From: Otis tarda
Lineage: Eukaryota > Chordata > Aves > Otidiformes > Otididae
Reading direction: 5' to 3'
Assembly (NCBI GenBank): GCA_026413225.1
Contig: CM048553.1
Location: 115,078,690 to 115,142,689, forward strand
Length of the DNA: 64,000 bases
In this document: in pieces, positions 35,301-48,777 of the stretch
How the letters are laid out: every line of letters starts with the position of its first letter
Numbering within the stretch: position 1 is the stretch's first letter
Program-made: the position numbers and the translations under genes
Notes under the pieces: generated by a model
Database searches by the model: none
What the model saw: only the letters and a program-made list of their open reading frames with translations
What the model was told of the DNA's origin: nothing

Positions 35301-37957
35301 CGTGGGAATGCTTTGCTTCAGTGCTGTGTGTTTCAAATATGTGAAAACCTAACATAAAAAACTTTGGTAGAAATTGGCTGTACTTCAGAAGGCATCTGTG
35401 GAGAAGTCTTGAGTATGTTCATTTCTCTTGAAGAAAATGAATTTCATTACAAAATTGTATAGATGTACTGATGTGCTATTGTTATGTTAAAGCAATAGCG
35501 TATTTCAGGATAGCGGAATGAACTCTGGGTTAAATTTAGCTCAATTAAAGTAAAAATAACTTTTTAACTGTCAGATATACAAGTTTAGCTTTGGCACATG
35601 CAAATCTAACCCTACTCCCTATTGTGGTTACATGCTTTATTTATCACTAAGTTAAATTCTGTTCTCGATTACTCTTATAACTTTAGTTTTGTTGAGATTG
35701 CACTGTTGTAGCTGGGGACAGTTTGGCCTTATGTGAGGAAGTTAAAATGTTAGATGGACAAAAATGGAATCCAGCTTGCTTCATCATAACAGTAGTGGCT
35801 GCAAGTTATGAACAGGTATACAATATAATGTTTTCTGTCTAAGCATTTTAGTTCTAAATGATCACAAAGAACAAGTTTATTGAGTAGACTTCTAAAGTAT
35901 TATTGAGCAGGTCTTCTAACAAGACCTGAAATAAGGTGTCTTATTGATGTTGTTGATGAGCTGAAATACTGTCATGAATGCACCCATTTCTTGTCCCCTA
36001 TAAGCTCATGGTAGCACATTGAGGTGCTTCTTGTTGAGAAGCTTGCATTCCTAATTGGCATAAGGTCTTGGATTTGGCTTTAAAAATATAAATATCAAAC
36101 TCTGACTTTGGGCATTCCAAAGCTAAACACTTCTAACCTTTGGAAAAAAAATAATCTTCTGGTAATATGGCTTTCTTCTTTGTCTCCTTAAAAGGATTGA
36201 GGCATGGTAGTGTATTATTATAAACTGCTGCTTCAAAACAAATTGTACTGATGTACTGAGACTGACTCAAAGTAGCATATCTTTTGTGGGGAGTAGTAAA
36301 AACGAATCTCGAGCAGTAACAGAAGAGGAGGGGAAAGGTTTGTTGGACTTTTTTTGCAGAGCCACAAGGAGAGGCTCTCCTTGGGAAAGAAAGTTGTCTT
36401 GGTTGCAGCACATGATCTGAGCCTCAGTTGGTGATACATGGCAACGTGGTGGGTCATTGAAAAGGACCAAATTTAATACCAGAAGAGGGATTGATTTCAT
36501 ACTCTGGCTGGGTTGTCAGAATTCAGACTGGGAGACAATGATGCCTCACAAGATGGCTTTTACTTCCCTTCCAGTTTGTAAAAGTATATGACTGGGTGTG
36601 GGAAGAAGAGTCTGACTATAGTGTGTTTGAAAACTAAAAATTTAGCAACTGAATTACTGTTAGTCCACGTACTTAAAATACACCCTTGCCTAAAATAGAG
36701 CTGTAAAATATGCTGTGCTTATTCCAGAGCAGTTGTGTGTTGAGGTTGCTTTGTTAAAGTGTGAGATTGGAGTACGTTAGAAAGAAGGGTTGCTGAAATG
36801 AAAGTATGTAGTGTGTTTGACTGGTAAAAGCCCAAGGATAAATTTCTCAGGAAAGATCATTTTCTCAGAGAAAGATGATTCTGACTCGAAGACATGCATT
36901 AAAGAGTGGTACAAACAGGTGGCACAGACATGCCTCGTCTAGAATGGGCTCCCTGTGTTGTTTTTGGCTAATGCCCTCTGGCCAATGCATGCCTTACATA
37001 GCCTGTCTTTGGAAGAGCAGGATAGTAAAAACAAGCTTTTCATTGCCAGTTGACCATGTTTTGGATCTTTCCTTTCTCTGTCTTCTTTCGCATGTAAAGT
37101 AAAACTAAACTCAGACTTTCCAGTGAGGGCAAAAATAGTATGAAAACTAAACTACTGATTGTTATTTTTTAGACCAGAAGGACTGTAGTCTTGTTTCAGT
37201 GTATGCGTGTCCAGTTGTTGTTGGAACTCTTCGTTAGTATTCACTGGCGCAGCTTTGCACAGAGTGCTGGACCAGATGATTTCTACAGGTCACCTTTCAA
37301 TGTAAACTCTTCTATGGCTTGAGAGCATCCACTGAGGAAAAAAATGTATTCTTAAAGCTATAATAAACCATATATAATTGATGTCACTTTCCCCACCCCC
37401 AAGGTTCATTATAACTATTTCTAAATAACCCTTCTGCTCCATAAAACCTCTTTTTGGAAGTACCAGGTGAGGCTTATTTCAAATTCGGGATTAAGTGGCT
37501 GAAACCAGAACAACAAGCACTAGAAACTTAGAATGTCAATTTTTTTTTTTCTTTTTAAAGGGGGAATGATATGATCTGCTGCATTACAATTTTTTTTCCT
37601 CTTAAACTGCCCAGAAGACAGTTGTGTGCATATGTTTACTGAGTATGAAGTTGCTGTTTAAAATAAAGTTTTAGCCTTTAGACTTAGACTTTAATGTTTT
37701 TATAGTAAATATAGACCAGTTGTTGCTAATGTCACTTGTTCAATAACCTGTTACTAGTCACAGATGCAAGGAAACATGCTTCAGTGGAGAGGAGATGGGT
37801 AAATGACTACCTACCATCTGAAGTCTTTTGAAAACAGCCTATATGTTTTTCAGCTTTGAAAAAAAGTGTTCTCCTTTTCAGGTTGTTCCCATTGTGTTTA
37901 TTAGCTCTAGTGCTGTGTATAAAAGTCTATTTGTCTATAATAAACTTCTCTTTCCAG
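32338..37957 (+). other. TAF4B intron 11
   Basis: 5.6 kb of intron. It contains a decayed CR1 3' end (about 37240-37316) and scattered A and T runs (about 34256-34268, 37540-37560). The rest shows nothing recognisable. Confidence 0.82.
37240..37316 (+). mobile_element. Old, degenerate CR1 3'-end relic
   Basis: The segment tgctggaccagatgatttct, then acaggtcacctttcaatg and ttctatgg, parallels the CR1 3' UTR (ggttggactagatgacctttgaaggtcccttccaac, split here as motif pieces, then attctatg) seen intact at 8830-8880. Many substitutions and no octamer array indicate a much older copy. The 5' limit cannot be set. Confidence 0.6.
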
Positions 37958-38083
37958 GGGAGTGATAGGTACGTTGTATCTAGTGACACCAGAGCACAGC
38001 TGAAATTTCTTGAAAAGCTTGATCACCTAGAAAAGCAGAGAAAGGATGAGGAGGAACGTGAAATGTTGCTTCGAGCAGCTAAG
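37958..38083 (+). CDS. TAF4B: TAF4B exon K
   Basis: 42 codons in phase 0 (w601-642). GSDRYVVSSDTRAQLKFLEK is followed by the strongly charged helix LDHLEKQRKDEEEREMLLRA and AK. This is the Lys/Glu/Arg-rich helical part of the TAF4 C-terminal domain. The acceptor is tttccag and the donor gtaaga. Confidence 0.95.
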
Positions 38084-39150
38084 GTAAGAACCACTTGTTG
38101 CTTTCCAAGGCAGTAGTGGTGTCCTTTAGACTGGTGAACATCTTCAGGTTTCTGCTATTTTGACTTTAAATGTAGTAGCCGTTAACCCTGTAACTGGAAA
38201 GCCATAATGTTTAGGATAGCTTAAGCTGTAAGGAAAAGGATTATAGCTCCTTATGTTCTTTAAAAAAATTGCAGGAGTTCTTTCAAATGTGTGGTGGGGT
38301 GAACTCTTCTTTTGATATTATTCCTGCTGGTCAAAATGAAATAAAAGAAGTGTTCACATAGCCATAAACATCCTTCCTGGCTCTATTTCTTGCTCTGAAA
38401 GTAGTATCTCTTTCTCCATATCTGTGTATGGCACTATTTGAAAATATGGGTTTACTATGCTTGTTCAAGCCAGAGCCTGGTGAGATCCACCACCCTGCTA
38501 GGTGTATGTGTTTTCTGCAGTCAAATCATGAGGGCTAGCCTTGGAGCTGGTGCCCTAGCATCTGTAAACCCCTGATGGAAGAATTGCTAGTACAGAACAA
38601 GTACCCGTCTTCCCTCCCTTCAGGAGGCAAAGCAGGAGGGGGAAAAAAAAAAAATCAGTAGATGCTGCTGATCATCAGTCCATCAGGTGTGACTTGATCA
38701 CCTTCTGTTTGTTGGGGTTTTTTTTGTTTTGTTCCAAGCTGAATTCTGGAGCCGCTTGGGTGGAAGCCTGATCTAGACTTGAAAGAATCATGTTGTACTT
38801 GCACGAGTATGACTTCCTTTCTTTCCTATAATTCCTGTCCTTTTTAAGTGTCTGCTGCTGACATGAACAACATCATGCCTAGACTGGACCTGACTGACAG
38901 TGTTAGCATCATTTTCAGCTTAATCTTGCTTCAGGCTAGAGTAGAGGCAGCCGGCCCAGATGAGGAGAGGGGGGTGCTTGTGCGTATGTGCGTGGAGGGG
39001 GAGGGAAGCCAGTCTGGATTGAGGCATTCAGCCCTGGAGCTAAATCTTTCAATCACTGGAGAAAATTGTAATTTATTAAATATTTAATGGGGACGATGGT
39101 GTTTGGATGCCAGTAATTTCTGTTCAATCTTTTTCCTGTTCCTTTGGTAG
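38084..39150 (+). other. TAF4B intron 12
   Basis: 1.07 kb of intron with an A run (about 38642-38653) and a short G-rich stretch (about 38966-39003). The open frame at 38848-39087 is not TAF4B-like. Confidence 0.85.
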
Positions 39151-39207
39151 AGCCGTTCTAATAAAGAAGATCCGGAGCAACTGCGGTTAAAGCAGAAAGC
39201 GAAAGAG
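39151..39207 (+). CDS. TAF4B: TAF4B exon L (microexon-sized)
   Basis: Only 19 codons in phase 0 (w643-661): SRSNKEDPEQLRLKQKAKE, a conserved basic/acidic helix of the TAF4 C-terminal domain. It joins exon K (AAK) to exon M (MQQLELAQ). The acceptor is ttggtag and the donor gtagga. Confidence 0.95.
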
Positions 39208-40005
39208 GTAGGACCTTTCAGTTACCATGCTTGCCTTTGTGTGTTGAGAGAAGGTTGGCAGCCCTGTCCTGGCAATTAGGTCAGGGTTTATTTTGCTGCT
39301 GCATACCATTTGCAGAGGCCTTGGGGAAGGACAGGAACTGCCACAGGCAAGGGCAGTGCTTCAAACGAGGTCAATGAATTATGAGCTCTCTTTTTTAACA
39401 TTTTATTTTTGTAGTTTCAGTCCTGTCTAGAAATGGTCCTTTGTAAACTGCAGCGGTACACTTGGTAGGAATATAATGTGGGATTAGAAAAAAAAAAAAA
39501 AAAAGAAACTTTGAGATTTAGCATCTGGGACTGTACAATAGGCTACATTTTTCCAGGGTAATTGTTCGTTTTGTAAATCTGATACTGCTTATAATTCTTT
39601 GGCTGGGAGGCGGTACTGGGATTTAGTTTTAAATGGAAAACGCCTCTGGCTTTTAATTTTCTGGGCCCAGCAGTTTTCTGTTCTGGAATGGAGCCCTTGT
39701 TTCACACAGTTCATGTTTAGCTGCAGGGGTTTTAGTTTATAGCTTAGACTGGTTAAGCTTTTACTCCCAGAGGCCTCTGCATAGCAACTGTAGAAATCAA
39801 CAAATAAGTTCATTTATGTCTGCAGCCTCCTCTCAGTAGCTGACTTTTTACATTTCCCAATATCCATTTCCTGACTTTTCTAGCCTGAGAGAAAAAAGCT
39901 CCACTAATTGGAGCTTATTTTAATTGAGCCTTAATATTGGATCTCACTGGAGTTGCCCCCAGAGCTACTGGGAACAGAATGAAATGAAAGTACCTCAGGT
40001 TGAAG

Positions 40006-40034
40006 ATGTGTGTGCATGTGTGTATGTGTGTGTG
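40006..40034. repeat. GT-rich microsatellite
   Basis: Interrupted (TG)n with A and C breaks (tgtgtgtgcatgtgtgtatg and onward). Confidence 0.9.
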
Positions 40035-40329
40035 AAATTTTTCACTTGACCTACAGATTCTTTTCCCTGCTGAATAAATCATCAAGCCTGTTCACATTTC
40101 TGATTAAGGATCTGACAGCAGACGATAATAAAGACAATTGAGGTGTGAGACGTGTGATACAGAGCTGAAGAAATTGGTTTCTATAGTTACTTGACTGATT
40201 TCATGCAATTTTTAACGATCTTTGTGCTAAATGAGAGTGATTTTCTGAGCAACCTTTTTTCCTTAACTGTGCCTCTTGAACTATGAAATTTGTTGTTGCT
40301 TAACATTGCTGCACTTGGCTCCTAGGTGC

Positions 40330-40347
40330 CAGCAGCAGCAGCAGCAG
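40330..40347. repeat. (CAG)6 microsatellite
   Basis: Six perfect CAG triplets in intron 13, a short trinucleotide run that may vary in length between individuals. Confidence 0.95.
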
Positions 40348-43215
40348 GTTATTTATGAATGCTTTAAAGGCCCTTACTGTTTGGATTAATGTAGGAGCCC
40401 AAGCAAAACGAATGGAAATCCAGTAAAATAGTATTAGAATGAATGCTCTGGATTTGCACCATAGTAGAAGAATTTGTAAAATAAGAGGAGAGAGAAGGAA
40501 CTTGCTTTACTACCTATATTTTAATTCTTTCTGCTTATAGCTCTTTCTTCATGCTTACTATCTGTGAGTACAAAGTTGCCCTAAAGCCCTTTCCAGTTTG
40601 CCTCTAGTGCCACCAAGATCAACAATCAGTGGGTGATGTTAATTTGTCTTGTTTTGTAGGTGGCTTTACCTCTGCATCATCTGGTTGTTTCTAGAGGTTC
40701 TTTTAATAAAATACCGCAAAGTGATTCATTTACGCAGCTTCTTTTCTCTTTTCCTCTGAATAGTAATGTGTAGGATCTTGAAAAATATTCCATAACTTAG
40801 ATACTGAGAACAGAAGAAGGTTAGGTATGTGTTTTGGGTCTTTTTTTAGGTTGGTTGGTATTGTTAATGACATCTCTTTTAAAAAGTGACATATAAGTGT
40901 ACAAAAAAAAAAAGAGCCAACAGAGCTGAGGTGTGTTAAGTTTAGTGCTTGGTGTTCCTTTAAGTGCTTGAGTTCCCCTTCTTCAGTGCGTCTTATCTTG
41001 TGCCAGACTAACAGAGCCTTCACTGCACTTGTCCTGCGTATTTCTCCGTGCTGTGCTGCTCCCAGTATGACAGTCTCCAGCTGCTTCACCAAAAAGAGTC
41101 AGATGTGCCTCTTGGGACAAGGCAGATCTTTGTGTTGGTGTTGACTTACCCTCTGTCCTGCTGCTTTGTTCTCCGGAGAATGAGACAGCCAGAAATTCTC
41201 CAGGTTTCGCGTGCTGCATGGAAAACCTGCCTTCTGTACCAGAGGTGCTTTCTTATCTGTGAGACTGTCTCAAGCTTGAGTGGAAATGAGCCCAAGTGCA
41301 GCTGGTCAGTTTTGGCACTTTATTGACAGTTGGAGATAAATGGTCAGCACACATTTGCATTAAAAAATGCAAACATGAGTTGAGCTGGAATAAGAGCAAA
41401 ATGAAAGTCAACAAATGTACCAAGGCTGAAACTGGTAATGTAGAAGCACAGTGTATACTGGGATGAAAACCTGAAAAGCCTCAGCATTGTCTGTCTTGTC
41501 ATGCTGTGAGTGTAGCCTGCTCCTAAGAAACCTCATTTGGGAATTATGATACCTTCATCAGCTGGAATCAGATCCTTTTCAGGCCACTTTGAGTATCCAC
41601 TGGAAGGCTTGATCTGATCTGCTTAAAGTTCTTCAAGAATGAATATGGATCTTCCTTCTTCAAAGCTGTCTTTTATATGTTGATGGTGACCCCTGGGAGA
41701 AGGGAGAGAGTGTAGGGTAATGGCACTGGAGCATGTTCTAAAGCAAAGTTTCCCAAAATGCAGAGTGTACATCCTAACAATGAATACTTATAAATCCAGG
41801 ATGTGCTGTCATCCAGCTGCTGGAGGCAACATCTTAACATTGCTGGAAGTACATCCAGACACTCAGCAGTGGATTCTTTTATCCAAAAGGCTGTACATAA
41901 TTGCTGTGACCTTTTCATCCCTTTTTGCATGACCTATTGCCTCAAACTTCCCATATGCTAAGTCATTTACTTTCCTATATTCTTAGTCTGTGTAGTTTGC
42001 TATGAATTAAGTCTTTATTTACTTCCCCCTTTCACCTGTTTCAGCAGATTTTAATACCTGCAGGAAATGCACATTCCTTCTGAGACAGCTGCAAAACTTG
42101 CCCCAAGCTGCTCCTTTTGTGCACTCAGTACTTTTGTCCTTGCTCACCTCATGGGCCAGCTCTTTGTGCAGAGGCGTTCCTGAAGTCTGGGTAAATCACC
42201 TGCCCCTGCTCTTCATTCAACCTTACCTGCCGCTTCAAGCTGAGAGGATACAGTCCTCACGTTGTCCCTGGTGCTTGTATTTTTAAATCATAACTTTTTT
42301 TAGGTGCTTTCTGCTATTTCCTGTTCTACTTTCAACTATACTTCCAGTGACAAAGAAAATGTTCAGTTGATCCAATTCTTGTAGATGTATTTATAGTTCA
42401 TCTCTGGCTTCATCCCTGTTCTGAAATATGTGTACTTAAATTGAGTAGGTGTAGGATACTGTCAAATGCACAAGCATGCCATCTGAATAGTGCGTCCCAG
42501 AAGACCTGTAAAAATGTCAGTATTAAACAGTGTGTACTGTAAGTTCAAATATAAACCCTGATCTTTTTCATTTCTGTCTCTCATCTTCAGAAGTGAATGT
42601 GCTTGTAGTATGACTTAAGAAAGCTGCAGGCTGAGGCTGGGCAAAGCTTTCAGATTGTATGCGTGCAAAATTGCTGCTTGGGGTTGAGCGGGTAAACAGG
42701 TATCGTACTGATAGCATCTTTGCTTATTCCGTAGTAGCTGCCTTCATCTCTGTTCTTACCTTGTGGCACCATGCAGCATCTATCAGTGGTAAAAGGTGAG
42801 TAGCCACATCTTGAACTAAGGGAAGGAGCATGTGGAGCAAGCACCTGATGGTCAGCAAAATTGCCTGCCCCATTCCTTGGTCTTCCAACAGCTCTATTTA
42901 CTTCCAACTGCACTGGTCTTCCCAGTCCCTTGTTCCTGCTGGCTTGATGCACTTGTGCATTTTACTGTTATGATTTTGACACAGATGTCACAAGATGGCA
43001 GCAGATGAGATGCTGAGAAAATTCAACACCTTTAGTATCAACTGATTGGGAGGAAAATAACAAACCATAGGTTTTTTGTAGAGACAGAACAAACTCCATC
43101 AAAAACATCAGGGGAAAAAAGGAAAGGCTACATTCTACATTATTCCAGTGAGTTCCTGGGTCTGTATAGTAATGACTGAAATGTAGTTGTTCATTAGTTA
43201 TCTTTTTAAAAAATA

Positions 43216-43221
<6 letters not shown>

Positions 43222-43246
<25 letters not shown>
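43222..43246. repeat. (TA)12 microsatellite
   Basis: Perfect alternating TA for about 25 bases. Confidence 0.95.
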
Positions 43247-45513
43247 TTTGTGTCCATCCTAACTCTTTCCCTTATTTCCTTTCACATTCTCAGATAACAA
43301 GTAACTGTAACCTGATTTTTTTGTCTGCTGCTCTCCCTAAGGTCTCCAACCCATGTTTTCAAGCAATTTTGTTTCCTTTTTTCCCCCACATCTCTCGTGC
43401 TGCTTCTGTATTTAATCTTCTGGACCTAATGCTTCAAATTCTTTAAGACCACTGTTGTGGCAGGGGAGAAAGAAACTCCCTAGTTAACCATAACCTCTCA
43501 AGAATGCAAACAAGATGCTGTGAGCATAATAGATACTGTGATCAGATGACTCTTTATGAGCCTTCAGTGACAACCTGAGAGCTTCTGCTTAATTATCTGA
43601 TTTATATTATTTTTATTGTTCTGTGGTGTTTCTTACCTGCTTCTGCATGTTTAGAAAAAAAAAAAGCATGATTATTGAATAGACATAAATTTTGTTACCT
43701 GCAGTGTAGCCCTACGAATAGCAAAGGACTATCATCAGAGATTCAGTGTGTATGAGTCTTGCAGAAAGTCAGGGATGGAAATCCTGTAAAGTGTCAGATC
43801 ATTGAGCAAACTGGAAAGTGAAACAAATTCCTGTCTATGTGGCAGTCATCTAAGTGTTTTGAAGGAGCGTAACAAAAAGCAGCTGAGATGCTGCATTGGA
43901 TACCCTAAAATCAGCTGACTGGAAGGTGATAGCAACTATCTTTATCTAGTGAAAAACAAAAGCCCCCCTCAAACTCCATTAAGCCTGTTCTTGGATTTTC
44001 AAATAGCCTTTTCTAAGTTTCTCTGAGAGATTATAGTGGACATGTAACCAGTCTGAAAACATGGCCTTCAATTAGAAACTTGCTAATAGAGGAAATTTTA
44101 GGACTAAAAGTACAATAAGATTATTCTAGTGGAGAGCCTGAGTTCCGTGCCAAGAATGAGTGTTGGGTAGACTGCATGATGAAGTCGAGAAACCTGCAGG
44201 TGGAAGTTAAGTCTTAAACGTTTATTTCCTAGCTTTGAGACCTTAAGAGTGAGTGAATGAATATGCAATGTTACCGCAGCTGAAAGCTGTTCAAAATATC
44301 ATGTGTTTGGAAGAACTGTGATTGGTTTTAACTGTAATTGGTCTTGCAAGGGCTGGATGCTGTCCTGTTGTGATAATGGAGGTCTGCTGATGGTCATTGA
44401 GCAGTCTTCTCACAAGTGATAGCATCTGAAACAAAAACTACAGAACATGTTGGTTTGGTGAGATGTGCTGTGGCCTTTTATTGGCCTTGCAGCAGAAGTA
44501 GCCTGTGCTGTGTCTGAAAACACACATAAAGAGAACTTGATGCTGGGTGCTAGACACCCAGCAACTTCTCTGGGCCTCCAAGTAAGGCAAGCTGATGAGA
44601 CTGCACAGGGGAAGGCATGCTCCAGGTGTTCTAGAATACACAGACCTGTTGTAAGTTAGGACTACGTATCAAACCAGTGCATCCTATTCTACTGTTAAAT
44701 CTAAATTACAACAGAGAGAAGAGTCAGTGGAAACTAATTGTATGGCTAATCAAAACAGTTTGAAAGGAAGCAATTGCAAGAAGAGAAATTGCATTGCAGG
44801 CCAGAGAAGAGGATGATAAATGTTTAAGCATGCAGCCTTCAAATGTCACTTCTCCTCAGAGAATGTCCCCCATATGAGAAGTTTGCTATTCAGCTGCATT
44901 CAACCTGTAGGGCAAAAAATGTTGTATAGGAATGGTAGAGACTGGAGGCAGTAATGCTCACTGAGCTTTATGGCGACCAGTGCAAGAGGCTTGGGATTAA
45001 AAACAGATTTTTAAGGTTTATTTTTCATTTTTGTTGCAAGTTCCTTAAAATGCTTAAAGGGAATGTGAAAAAATCGGAGTTCTCTTTTTTCCAAAGACAA
45101 TGAAGGGAGAAGCAACTGGGAGCAGTACAAAACTTTCAAAGCACTAAATGAAGAACAGAATGAAACCCAGTGAAACTTTGAAAAATATGTTCAGAAAAAA
45201 GAATAGATAGAAAGAAGAGAGAGAATTCAAGTCAGTGGGATAAGTGGCCCCACTTCAAAAGTACCTCAATATTTATTTCTTTAAAAATGTACAATAAAGG
45301 TCAATAGTAAGGACCCATGTAGACATGTAGATGTTCAGGTTCCTTTTTCACTGATGCAAGCTAGAAAAAAAAGTAAATGTTGATATTTGGTCACAGTTGC
45401 TTTGATTTACTTCAAATTTTAATATTCATTAATTTATTGTATAATTTCTTTATTATGGAAGCTGAAAGCATCGGGGGTTCCTGCCTCTTTTCTATGCTTA
45501 TATTCCTTGCCTT

Positions 45514-45528
45514 CCCCCCCCCCCCCCC
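45514..45528. repeat. Homopolymer C15
   Basis: Fifteen consecutive C bases. Such runs are rare in vertebrate introns and error-prone in sequencing, so the length should be treated with care. Confidence 0.9.
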
Positions 45529-48500
45529 ACTGCAAGTCTTACACAAATTCTTATTCATCTGCTTAAGTGCTTTTATTACTCCTGATGTACTTATTGCTGG
45601 ATAGCACACATAACCCTTAGGCATATATTAACTTGTCTTCAGCCTTCCCTGGTTTCCTTTCCTGCCAGTTCTTCTGTTACTTTAAATATTTATTTAATCT
45701 GTCCCATACTCTTGTCAGCCTACAATGTCATAAGTGGAGACATCCTCACTTTTTTTTCTTGATACTAAACCTGATATCTTGTACATACGGTTTTTAGTCT
45801 TTCCCTTTTATTAATTATAACCAAGTCCAGAATTGTGGTGTTTAGCTTCACCTTCTGTCTTACCAGCATTTCTTCTGAGCTCATTTACATCCTGACTGTA
45901 TTTTTTTTGTTATTGAATTCCCAAGACTATTTTGGGTTTTTTTTTTCCTTAAACTTAAGCTGTTAGCACTTAAACCTGAGAAGTGGAGAAAATAAATCTC
46001 TCTTCATTTGTTTCTAAGTACTTTACATATTGAAGCTCTTGCAGAAGTGGGCACTGGTATGAATGTCTTGAGACAGATGTCATCTGTCAGCATCGTGCTG
46101 GACAAGTGCTGCCTGTTTGATTTTTCTTTCACCTCAGTCCTGTTGCTGCTCTGTGAGCCCTGGCCAATACAGATGCCTAATTTCTTGTCTCTACCTTTAC
46201 AGAAATCTTCCCTGGTAAAACTATTCTTGAGAATCTAGAGAGTAGAGGTTTCATGTGCTTTGTCTTCTATGAAAGCTTGTACCAGGTCTGGGTACTTTGA
46301 GACCAGAAATGAGGATTTTTGTTACACCTTTTTGAAGGTGAACACATATTCAGCTGGGTATCTCTTCCATTTCCCCACTTTCGTAATAAAGCCACCTGCT
46401 GCTGTACATATCGTGGATTAGCTGGTGTGAATTAGTTGACTTTATTTGTAGTAGAGGATGCTTTTTCTTTTCTTCAGTTGCGTTTAAGGGATTCCTCCTT
46501 GCAGTGTTCAGGCAAAATCTTGTGAGATTTGCATAACTTGAATTATTGGATCTCTGATAATGCTAACAACCGCATGTCATGTACTTCATAACTGAAAGAG
46601 TTTAAAACCAACTTGCAGTATTGCTTGAAAGAAAAGTCTCTGCATCTCATAGCTTAAGTATGTCTGGTCGTCTTATGCAACTTGAAATTTAATTTTTAAT
46701 ATTAAAATGCCACAAAAATGTCAATCATATTGTAGTAAAAGTAGATTTTGCATATTTTCTGAAATGTGGAGTATGAGACATAAGTGAGATAGAATTTCTG
46801 TGAGCAGGAAAAGAAATATTTTTCTCAGTAGAAGACTGAGTGAAGAACAGAGAGGTCAATTTTAAACCCTTTCATTTTGTGTGATTACAGCCACGCTGCA
46901 AATGCCATTTCACTATAAGGGAGGACTTTAAAACATACCTTACTTCTTGATTTGTGCTGCAGGTCAGATTAACTAAAATGGTTATTGTGTCACCCTAGAG
47001 ATTCCTGCTTGCTGCAAGACCAGACTTTAAACCCTATTTTTATTATTAAAAAGGCCAGCAGCAACAAAGACTATTTTACAAGTTCTGAGACGCTTTCATA
47101 GCAATTTGATCTTGATACACAGGTTTTTAGAACTCTTTGTACTGCGATTCCTACCGTATGTAAGAATTGGAAAGAGGGGAGAAGGAGCATGAACATTCAT
47201 TTGCCTCTTGCCTGGAGACTGTCCCCTCTCAATGTCCTTCTTGAGGAATGAATTGTGAACAGAATGTATTGGACTCCAACAGCAGCATCTTTCAGCAGAT
47301 GAAGTACGTCAGGTTGAGGGGAAACGTGCTAGTTTGTGGGTCCGATGTATGGTGCAGGTTCCCCCTCCTCCTCTTCAATTGCCATTACACACTTCTGTCT
47401 TCAAGGGAAAAATCATCTGTTTTAAAGATACAAACCTGGGTATGACAGTTCCTGTGTGTGTCCTGTTTTAGTCAGAGACACCAGTATTAGTAAAACTGGC
47501 CCCTAGAAGAGAAACAATACTAGATGCAGCTTCTCTATATCTTAATAAAGCGTATAGACTACTTTCACTTGCTGCAGTGATTTTTCTGTCCTAACTTGTG
47601 TGCTAAAAAAACCTGTCTGTTGCAGATTTGACTCAACATACTTGCCTCTTGCTCTTTCTTAATCTTGTTTAGGAAAATCTGGCAGTAGTTAGCCAGCCAG
47701 TATCCTCGGGTATCCCTTGATGTTATCTGCCTGTTTTCTCCTTATCCTGTGCTTTTAACTGCTCACACAATGTTTGGACATTTAATCTCACACTTTTTAA
47801 TGGAACAAAACTTGATGAAAAGATGATTTTGCTGGCTTCAGCAGGGTAATTTGGATGCCTGCCCATATTGCTTAATGGGGATCTGTTAAGTCCATTATGG
47901 AGACTGAGCGTTTAAATTCATTTGTCTTAATTATGTTCTCAGAAAAATCCCCAAGATGTCTAGAATGCAACAAGACTAGGATTTCTTTTTTCTTTGGCCC
48001 CAAAACCCTGGTGAGATTCTGCCTGATTTGAAAAATCCTTTTGACTGGTGGAAAAGGTACTGGGGAGAGTAAATGATGGTAATGACAGGCGTTTCCAGCA
48101 TTGTCTTGGGAGCTGCGTGGTCAAAGATGCATTGTTTCTAGAAAGCACATCTTTTTCATACTGTTCACCAAGTGTCATCCCATCCTTTATATCGGTAGGT
48201 TTTCTGCCAACACTACCCTCCAGCAGCAGTGCTCACTCCTGCAGGGCGTCTGTGTGGACAGCGTGCTTCATCAGCTTGAATTGCATAGGGTAAACAATGA
48301 TGGTGACCAGGTACTACTCAGTCCTTAGTCAGGGCAGCATTCTGGTACTCCACCAAGGGCCACTGAGCCCATCCGGTTCCCTCCACCCCATGCTGATGCC
48401 AGCCCAAAGTCCTCTCTGTATTTAATTCATAGCTCTGCCTCTTGTCCTTCGTCTTTACTGCCCATCAATATCAGCTGTAAAAAGGAGAGGGAGTCTTATT

Positions 48501-48729
48501 TCAATGCTGCTTCAAGCCAGTGACCAGATGTTCAGCAGCCACTCATTTTTGACATGTTTAACTGCAGTGAAGCTGGTTTGTATGTGTTTTGTAGGGTTGA
48601 AGGAGAGGGAGGATATGTTTTCTAGTGACTCTCAGACATGGAAGCACAAGGTTGGGCTAATAAAGGCTTTTGTTTTGTTTTGTTTTTTTAAGTGTAAGAG
48701 TCCTCTTTATTTAAAATGTAATGATTCTT

Positions 48730-48777
48730 AAAAGTAGAGCAAATAATCTTTCCAAAAGTAGAGCAAATAATCTTTCC
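48730..48777. repeat. Perfect 24-bp tandem duplication in intron 13
   Basis: Units 48730-48753 and 48754-48777 are identical (each begins aaaagtagagcaaataatct). They are not part of a longer array. Confidence 0.97.
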
